From: Streptomyces sp. NRRL B-1347 | Lineage (GTDB): Bacteria; Actinomycetota; Actinomycetes; Streptomycetales; Streptomycetaceae | Length of the DNA: 64,000 nucleotides | Reading direction: 5' to 3' | NCBI RefSeq assembly: GCF_000720325.1 | Contig: NZ_JOJM01000009.1 | Span: 62,001 to 126,000, forward strand | Shown: piece after piece, positions 59,320 through 64,000 of the stretch | Position numbering within the stretch: position 1 is the stretch's first letter | How the letters are laid out: each line of letters opens with the position of its first letter | Made by a program: the position numbers and the translations under genes | The notes under the pieces: model-generated | The model's database searches: none | Told to the model about the DNA's origin: nothing | What the model saw: only the letters and a program-made list of their open reading frames with translations

Positions 59320-60225
59320 ATGACGGGGGGACAGGTGGCCAGTCAGGCCGGGGAGCGGACCGACGGGGCGAAGGCCCGTCGCCGAGTGGAGCTGCGGGAC
59401 TTCCTGATGAGCAGGCGCGCCCGGGTGAGCCCGGCCGATGCCGGGCTCCCGGAGGGCGGTCGGCGGCGCACGCCGGGCCTCAGACGCGAGGAGGTCGCCG
59501 TGCTCGCGGGCGTCGGCGCGTCCTGGTACCAGTGGCTGGAGCAGGGCCGCGACATCTCCGTGTCGCCGCAGGTCCTGGACTCCGTGGCGCGCGTCCTGAA
59601 GCTGTCCGGCACCGAGCGCCGCCACCTGTACGTGCTCGCGGGGCTCAACCCGCCCGCGCCGGAGGCCGAGCAGGGCGCGGAGCACATGAGCGAGGGCCTG
59701 CGGCGGCTCATCGACACCTGGATGCCGTACCCGGCGCACATCATGGACCGCTACTACAACTGCGTCGTCTACAACGACGCGGCCGCCATGGTCCTCGGCA
59801 TGCGCCCCGAGACCACGCAGAACTGCATCCTCGACTTCTTCACCGACCCCATGTACCGCTCGCGCAGCGTCAGCTGGGCGCAGAACGCGGCGACGCTCGT
59901 CGCGCAGTTCCGCGCGGCCTGCTCCGAGCACCCGGGCGACGAGGGCTTCCAGGAGCTGCTCGCCCGGCTGCACGACACGGGCGAGGAGTTCACGGAGCTG
60001 TGGGAGCGGCAGGACATCCGGCCCGCGGGCCTGGTCCACAAGGAGATCGACCATCCGCTCGCGGGCATCCTGCACGTGGAGTCGACCGCCCTGAAGGTGC
60101 CCGCGCGGCCCGATCTGACGATCGTCATGCACACGCCGCTGCCGCTCGCGGACACGGCGGCGAAGCTGGAGTGGCTGGCCACGCCGCAGGCGCGGCGCGG
60201 GTCGATGTACCGGGTGGCCGGGTGA
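59320..60225 (+). CDS. XRE/MmyB-type transcriptional regulator
   Basis: A 301-residue paralogue of the 2391-3647 product. The HTH region is RRARVSPADAGLPEGG, RRTPGLRREEVAVLAGVGAS, WYQWLEQGRDISVS. The MmyB ligand-binding domain (VYNDAAAMVLGM..., HPLAGILHVESTALKV) follows. ATG 59320 is given; GTG 59335 has GGGGGGACAG just upstream and may be the real start. It likely autoregulates and represses the divergent MFS gene through the palindrome at 59285-59303. Confidence 0.9.
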   Translation: MTGGQVASQAGERTDGAKARRRVELRDFLMSRRARVSPADAGLPEGGRRRTPGLRREEVAVLAGVGASWYQWLEQGRDISVSPQVLDSVARVLKLSGTERRHLYVLAGLNPPAPEAEQGAEHMSEGLRRLIDTWMPYPAHIMDRYYNCVVYNDAAAMVLGMRPETTQNCILDFFTDPMYRSRSVSWAQNAATLVAQFRAACSEHPGDEGFQELLARLHDTGEEFTELWERQDIRPAGLVHKEIDHPLAGILHVESTALKVPARPDLTIVMHTPLPLADTAAKLEWLATPQARRGSMYRVAG

Positions 60226-60262
60226 GCCGCGGGCCCGTGCCCGCCGCCCGCACCCGTCTCCT

Positions 60263-60268
60263 TATGCT
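60263..60268 (+). promoter_or_regulatory. -10 element, leaderless CDA-like gene
   Basis: TATGCT, six bases before ATG 60275. Confidence 0.5.
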
Positions 60269-60274
60269 CGTGCC

Positions 60275-60625
60275 ATGACTGAGCGCACCGACCTCGGCCC
60301 AGAGGACCAGAAGATCGTCACCCTCGCGCGTTCGGCGCGGGCCCGCAACGGGGTGCCGGAGGGGGCGGCCGTGCGGGACGAGACCGGGCGCACGTACGTC
60401 GCCGGGACGGTCGGCCTCGCGTCCCTGGATCTTTCCGCGCTGCGTACGGCCGTGGCGATGGCCGTGGCGTCGGGGGCGGAGTCCCTTGAGGCGGCGGCCG
60501 TGGTCTCCGGCGCGGAGTCCCTCGCGGACGCGGACCTGGCGGCCGTGCGGGACCTGGGCGGGGCCGGCACCCCGGTGCACCTGGCGGGCCCCGACGGCAC
60601 GGTCCGGCTCACCACGGAGGCCTGA
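60275..60625 (+). CDS. Degenerate cytidine-deaminase-like protein
   Basis: A 116-residue protein that follows the cytidine-deaminase layout (LARSARARNGVPEGAAVRDE, TYVAGTVGLASLDLSALRTA, VAMAVASGAESLEAAAVV) but lacks the zinc ligands: no H/C-A-E where LSALRTAVA stands and no PCxxC afterwards. It is therefore probably not an active deaminase. It lies upstream of era, where actinobacterial genomes often carry this gene. The function is unknown; a structural or regulatory role is possible. Confidence 0.75.
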   Translation: MTERTDLGPEDQKIVTLARSARARNGVPEGAAVRDETGRTYVAGTVGLASLDLSALRTAVAMAVASGAESLEAAAVVSGAESLADADLAAVRDLGGAGTPVHLAGPDGTVRLTTEA

Positions 60626-60732
60626 CCCTCGCGGGGCGCCCCGCCGTGTCCATCAGCGCGCTCCGCGCGCGGGCGCCCCTTCCCGATCCGGGGGCTGCCG
60701 CCCCCGCGCCCCTGCTTTTCGGCGCTCCGCGC

Positions 60733-60854
60733 CTCGTCCTCAAACGCCGGACGGGCTGAAAGTCTCCGGTGCGGGCCGGATCGTGTCTGCGGTCCGCAGG
60801 GGAGATCCGGTCCGCACCGGCACGAATCCAGCCCGTCCGGCGTTTGAGGACGAG
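60733..60854. repeat. 122-bp extragenic palindrome upstream of era
   Basis: Three nested stems: a perfect 25-bp outer arm (60733-60757 with 60830-60854), a 16-bp middle arm with one mismatch (60767-60782 with 60804-60819) and an inner CTGCGG-T-CCGCAG (60787-60799). The outer arm contains the CAAACGCCGGACGGGCT sequence I recall as an abundant Streptomyces intergenic repeat. A GGGGGC-TGCC-GCCCCC hairpin precedes it (~60691-60706). Nothing coding is seen in 60626-60953. Confidence 0.85.
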
Positions 60855-60941
60855 CGCGTCAGCGCGACGGAGGGGCGGGCGGGTGGGGAGAGACCAGGGT
60901 GCGGGGGACCGCCCGAGGCGACCCCGGGGGAAAAGATCAGG

Positions 60942-60947
60942 GACAAT
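60942..60947 (+). promoter_or_regulatory. -10 element, leaderless era
   Basis: GACAAT, six bases before ATG 60954. Confidence 0.4.
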
Positions 60948-60953
60948 GGCGCC

Positions 60954-61907
60954 ATGAGCGTTCGAACCCAGACCCCTCAGCCGACCCAGCGGAGCGACCA
61001 CCGTGCGGGCTTCGCCTGCTTCGTGGGCCGCCCCAACGCCGGCAAGTCCACCCTGACGAACGCTCTGGTCGGCAAGAAGGTGGCCATCACCTCGAACCGG
61101 CCGCAGACGACCCGGCACACCGTGCGCGGCATCGTGCACCGGCCCGACGCGCAGCTGATCCTGGTCGACACCCCCGGCCTGCACAAGCCGCGCACGCTGC
61201 TCGGCGAGCGGCTGAACGACGTGGTGCGCGCCACCTGGGCCGAGGTCGACGTGATCGGCTTCTGCCTGCCGGCGGACCAGAAGATCGGGCCCGGCGACCG
61301 GTTCATCGCCAAGGAGCTGGCGTCGATCAAGAAGGCGCCGAAGGTCGCCATCGTCACCAAGACCGACCTGGTCGACAGCAAGGCGCTCGCCGAGCAGCTC
61401 ATCGCGATCGACCAGCTCGCCAAGGAGCTCGGCTTCCAGTGGCAGGAGATCGTGCCGGTCTCCGCCGTCGGCGAGAAGCAGGTGGACCTGCTCGCCGACC
61501 TCCTGGTGCCGCTGCTGCCGGAGGGCCCCGCGCTCTACCCCGAGGGCGACCTCACGGACGAGCCCGAGCAGGTCATGGTCGCCGAGCTGATCCGCGAGGC
61601 CGCCCTGGAGGGCGTGCGGGACGAGCTGCCGCACTCCATCGCCGTGGTGGTCGAGGAGATGCTGCCCCGCGAGGGCCGCCCCGCCGACAAGCCCCTGCTC
61701 GACATCCACGCCAACGTGTTCATCGAGCGGTCCAGCCAGAAGGGCATCATCATCGGCCCCAAGGGCAAGCGGCTCAAGGACGTCGGCATCAAGTCCCGCA
61801 AGCAGATCGAGGCGCTCCTCGGCACGCCCGTCTTCCTCGACCTGCACGTGAAGGTGGCGAAGGACTGGCAGCGGGACCCCAAGCAGCTACGGCGCCTGGG
61901 CTTCTAG
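60954..61907 (+). CDS. era: GTPase Era
   Basis: A 317-residue Era that binds the 3' end of 16S rRNA and aids 30S assembly. G1 FVGRPNAGKSTLTNAL near residue 25, switch I/G2 TTRHTVRG, G3 VDTPGLHKPR near 72, G4 TKTDLVD near 136, and C-terminal KH domain with GIIIGPKGKRLKDVG near 265. ATG 60954 lies six bases after a -10 hexamer. Its last 21 bases overlap the 3' end of the opposing GH1 gene. Confidence 0.96.
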   Translation: MSVRTQTPQPTQRSDHRAGFACFVGRPNAGKSTLTNALVGKKVAITSNRPQTTRHTVRGIVHRPDAQLILVDTPGLHKPRTLLGERLNDVVRATWAEVDVIGFCLPADQKIGPGDRFIAKELASIKKAPKVAIVTKTDLVDSKALAEQLIAIDQLAKELGFQWQEIVPVSAVGEKQVDLLADLLVPLLPEGPALYPEGDLTDEPEQVMVAELIREAALEGVRDELPHSIAVVVEEMLPREGRPADKPLLDIHANVFIERSSQKGIIIGPKGKRLKDVGIKSRKQIEALLGTPVFLDLHVKVAKDWQRDPKQLRRLGF

Positions 61908-63263
61908 TCCGGCCAGGGCCGACCGGAGCCAGTGGTAGGACGCCTTCGGGGTGCGCTGCTGCGTGGCGTAGTCGACGTGGACCAGGCCGAACCGCTGGCG
62001 GTGGCCCTCCGCCCACTCGAAGTTGTCGAGCAGCGACCACACGAAGTAGCCCCGGACGTCGACGCCCGCCGTCGCCGCCCGGTGCAGGGCCCGCAGATGG
62101 CCGTCCAGGTACGCGATGCGGTCCTGGTCGTCCAGGCCGTCGTAGGAGCAGCCGTTCTCCGTGATGACCACGGGCGGAAGCCGGTCGCCGTACCGCTCGC
62201 GGAGGGTCAGGAGCAGCTCGGTCAGGGCCTCGGGGACCACCGGCCAGCCGAAGCCGGTCAGCGGGTGCCCGGTGATCTCGCGGGGCGCGAAGGGCAGCTG
62301 GGGCGGCAGCGTCACGCCGGAGAACTCCGTGGCGTGCTCGGCGGGGGCACCCACCCGCGTGGGCTGGTAGAAGTTCACGCCGTACCAGTCGAGCGGCTCG
62401 GCGATCACCTTCAGGTCCGCCGCCAGGTCCGGCACGTCGGCGGCGAGCAGCTCCGTGACGGCCTCGGGGTAGCGGCCGGTGAGCAGCGGGTCGGCGAACA
62501 GCCGGTTGAGGAGGACGTCGTAGAAGTCGGCGGCCGCCAGGTCCTCGGGGGCGTCGGACGCGGGCCAGGTCGGCCCGTGCGAGTTCGCGATGCCCACGTC
62601 CCGGGCGCCCGCGGCGCGCAGCGCCCGCACCGCGAGGCCGTGGCCGAGGAGCTGGTGGTGGGCCACCGGAAGGGCGTCGAAGAGCAGCCGCTTCCCGGGC
62701 GCGTGCTGGCCCAGGGCGTGGCCGAGCAGGGTGTGCTCGGCGGGCTCGTTCAGGGTGATCCACTTCGGTACGCGGTCGCCGATGCGGGCCGCGACCACGG
62801 CGACGTACTCGGCGAAGCGCTCGGCCGTCGCGCGCGTGAGCCAGCCGCCCGCCTCCTCCACGGCCAGCGGGGTGTCCCAGTGGAAGAGCGTCGGCACGGG
62901 GCGCACGCCCGCCGCGCACAGCTCGTCGACGAGCCGGTCGTAGAAGTCCAGGCCCCGCTCGCTGACGGCGCCCGTCCCGGCGGGCAGGACGCGCGGCCAG
63001 GACACCGAGAAGCGGTACGCGCCCACACCCAGGTCACGGACGAGGGCCACGTCCTCGCGGTAGCGGCGCACGTGGTCGCAGGCCACGGCGGCCGTGGTGC
63101 CGTCCTTCACGTTCCCCGGCAGGGCCGTGAAGGCGTCCCAGACCGACGGGCCGCGCTCGTCGGCGGCGCCCTCGATCTGGTGGGCCGACGTGGCCACGCC
63201 CCACAGGAAGTCGCGCGGGAACGGGGGCAGCGGGGCGCGGGGGCCCGGAGGGATGGTCGCCAT
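61887..63263 (-). CDS. GH1 beta-glucosidase
   Basis: A 458-residue family 1 glycoside hydrolase. FPRDFLWGVATSAHQIEGA at the start, YRFSVSWPRVLPAG, acid/base Glu in WITLNEPAEH near residue 170, nucleophile Glu in VVITENGCSYDG near 367, and the aglycone-side WSLLDNFEWAEGH. It hydrolyses beta-glucosides/cellobiose in the cytosol. ATG 63263 is chosen; ATG 63275 and GTG 63281 lie upstream, but a GATGAT hexamer seven bases before 63263 suggests a leaderless start. It converges with era and overlaps it by 21 bp. Confidence 0.92.
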   Translation of the reverse strand: MATIPPGPRAPLPPFPRDFLWGVATSAHQIEGAADERGPSVWDAFTALPGNVKDGTTAAVACDHVRRYREDVALVRDLGVGAYRFSVSWPRVLPAGTGAVSERGLDFYDRLVDELCAAGVRPVPTLFHWDTPLAVEEAGGWLTRATAERFAEYVAVVAARIGDRVPKWITLNEPAEHTLLGHALGQHAPGKRLLFDALPVAHHQLLGHGLAVRALRAAGARDVGIANSHGPTWPASDAPEDLAAADFYDVLLNRLFADPLLTGRYPEAVTELLAADVPDLAADLKVIAEPLDWYGVNFYQPTRVGAPAEHATEFSGVTLPPQLPFAPREITGHPLTGFGWPVVPEALTELLLTLRERYGDRLPPVVITENGCSYDGLDDQDRIAYLDGHLRALHRAATAGVDVRGYFVWSLLDNFEWAEGHRQRFGLVHVDYATQQRTPKASYHWLRSALAGLEAQAP

Positions 63264-63270
63264 GCGCGGG

Positions 63271-63276
63271 ATCATC
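63271..63276 (-). promoter_or_regulatory. -10-like element, leaderless GH1 gene
   Basis: GATGAT on the reverse strand, seven bases before ATG 63263. Confidence 0.3.
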
Positions 63277-63341
63277 CGCACCGGGCGGAACGGAAGTCAA
63301 CGCCCGGGCGCACAAAGGGTGTTGCGACGGTCTCCCGCCGG

Positions 63342-63608
63342 CTACGAGCCCTCCTTCAGGACCCGGGTGATGAGCTGTCGCTGGTCGTCGGTCAGGCGCG
63401 GGTCCGCGCAGTACACGGTGCGCCCGTCGACGGTGATCTGGTAGCTGAAGCCGTCGGGCACGCCGATCGGCGGCTCGCCCCGGCCGTCGGCCACGGCCCG
63501 CTCGGCCAGGGCGTGCCACTCCTGGGCATCGACGCGCGCGGTGGTGTCCACCTCCGCGTGCCGCTCGATGCCCCCGAAACCTCCGGTGCGCTTCACCTGG
63601 ATACGCAT
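63342..63608 (-). CDS. Emfourin-like protealysin inhibitor
   Basis: An 88-residue protein, MRIQVKRTGGFGGIERHAEV... FSYQITVDGRTVYCADPRLT, matching the small beta-rich emfourin family that inhibits M4 (protealysin-like) metalloproteases. No signal peptide is visible, as with the Serratia protein, which is cytosolic. It lies 70 bp downstream of an M4 protease gene on the same strand, the typical protease/inhibitor pair. A TAGACA/AGGA stretch precedes ATG 63608. Confidence 0.85.
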   Translation of the reverse strand: MRIQVKRTGGFGGIERHAEVDTTARVDAQEWHALAERAVADGRGEPPIGVPDGFSYQITVDGRTVYCADPRLTDDQRQLITRVLKEGS

Positions 63609-63678
63609 GGGTCCTGTCTACTCCAGGCTCCGGCGCCCCGCCAGGCGGCCCCCGAGGGCCCGACGGCTTCCGGCCGGA

Positions 63679-64000
63679 TCAGGTCGCTGCCACCTTGACC
63701 TGCGCCCATGCGTCCAGGACCGCCTTGAGCTCCTCGCCGTCCCCGTACTTGGCGCGGGCGGCCGCGACCGTCAGCTTGGCGAAGTCCGTGAACGACGCGT
63801 CCTGGGCCAGCTCGCCGCCGGTCAGGACGGCGTACCAGATCTGCCCGGCCCGCTCCCAGGCGTGGCCGCCGAGGGTCTGGGCGAGCAGGTAGAAGGCGTG
63901 GTTCGGGATGCCGGAGTTGATGTGCACGCCGCCGTTGTCGCGGCCGGTGCGGACGTAGTCGTCCATGGTGGCGGGCTGCGGGTCCTTGCCGAGGACGTCG
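63679..64000 (-). CDS. M4 family (protealysin-like) metallopeptidase, 3' part
   Basis: The last ~107 residues of a thermolysin-fold protease; the frame runs off the window edge. RDNGGVHINSGIPNHAFYLLA carries the conserved transition-state His of M4 enzymes, and ERAGQIWYAVLTGGEL...DFAKLTVAAARAKYG is the C-terminal helical domain. The HExxH zinc motif would lie beyond the window. Adjacency to an emfourin gene points to the protealysin subgroup, made as cytosolic or non-classically exported enzyme. Confidence 0.9.
   Translation of the reverse strand, partial: DVLGKDPQPATMDDYVRTGRDNGGVHINSGIPNHAFYLLAQTLGGHAWERAGQIWYAVLTGGELAQDASFTDFAKLTVAAARAKYGDGEELKAVLDAWAQVKVAAT

Overview
The window looks like a piece of the core chromosome of a Streptomyces (or close relative). 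Base composition is very high in G+C with strong GC3 bias, many starts are GTG, and the gene order is the actinobacterial housekeeping string rsfS, leuS, comEA-comEC, holA, rpsT, lepA, hemW, hrcA-dnaJ, rsmE, phoH-ybeY, era. I see no transposase, integrase, CRISPR array or rRNA operon. These identifications rest on reading the proteins and on remembered families; no search was run.

Layout. 1-7.3 kb: the 3' end of an LCP-family wall-polymer ligase, rsfS and a histidine phosphatase, then two nearly identical tRNA-Ala(GGC) genes. The tRNAs bracket a divergent MmyB-type regulator/MFS exporter pair, two small zinc-ribbon proteins and a GT87 membrane glycosyltransferase. 7.3-10.2 kb: a translationally coupled pair made of a heme-type membrane protein and a NuoF-ferredoxin fusion. 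10.4-13.6 kb: leuS preceded by what reads as a leucine-attenuator leader (12-codon peptide with three consecutive Leu codons, hairpins, T-rich tract). 13.8-19.8 kb: a membrane-anchored coiled-coil protein, DegV, ComEA and ComEC. 20-25.1 kb: a YceI fusion, holA, rpsT (reverse strand) and lepA. 25.4-34.9 kb: an acyl-CoA synthetase, then a signalling block of a 1611-residue soluble poly-HAMP hybrid kinase, a stand-alone receiver protein and a divergent RsbW/GAF/SpoIIE phosphatase.

35-47.7 kb: hemW, DUF3097, an MBL hydrolase, CIRCE-hrcA-dnaJ, a nitronate monooxygenase-rsmE pair, a lipoprotein, a tricorn-type protease, a HIT protein and an RNase Z-like enzyme. 47.7-51.8 kb: an adenine-deaminase-type enzyme, then a four-gene accessory module (ESAT-6-like protein, T7SS-signal protein with a lower-GC variable C-terminus, and two mutually paralogous small proteins), the best candidate for an undescribed system. 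51.8-54.4 kb: an enolase-superfamily dehydratase with a clear promoter/operator and a PfkB kinase. 54.4-64 kb: phoH (with an odd TTA-containing overlapping mini-ORF), ybeY, a CNNM/CorC protein, MmcQ, a second MFS/MmyB pair with a perfect palindromic operator, a degenerate cytidine-deaminase-like protein, a long extragenic palindrome, era, a GH1 glucosidase converging on era, and an emfourin-type inhibitor beside an M4 protease cut by the window edge.

How the genes work together. Ribosome biogenesis and translation dominate (rsfS, leuS, rpsT, lepA, rsmE, ybeY, era, tRNA-Ala), with heat-shock control (hrcA/CIRCE/dnaJ) and DNA uptake or processing (comEA/comEC, holA). A recurring regulatory architecture is visible: about thirteen genes have a -10-like hexamer ending 6-7 nt before the start codon, as expected for leaderless mRNAs.
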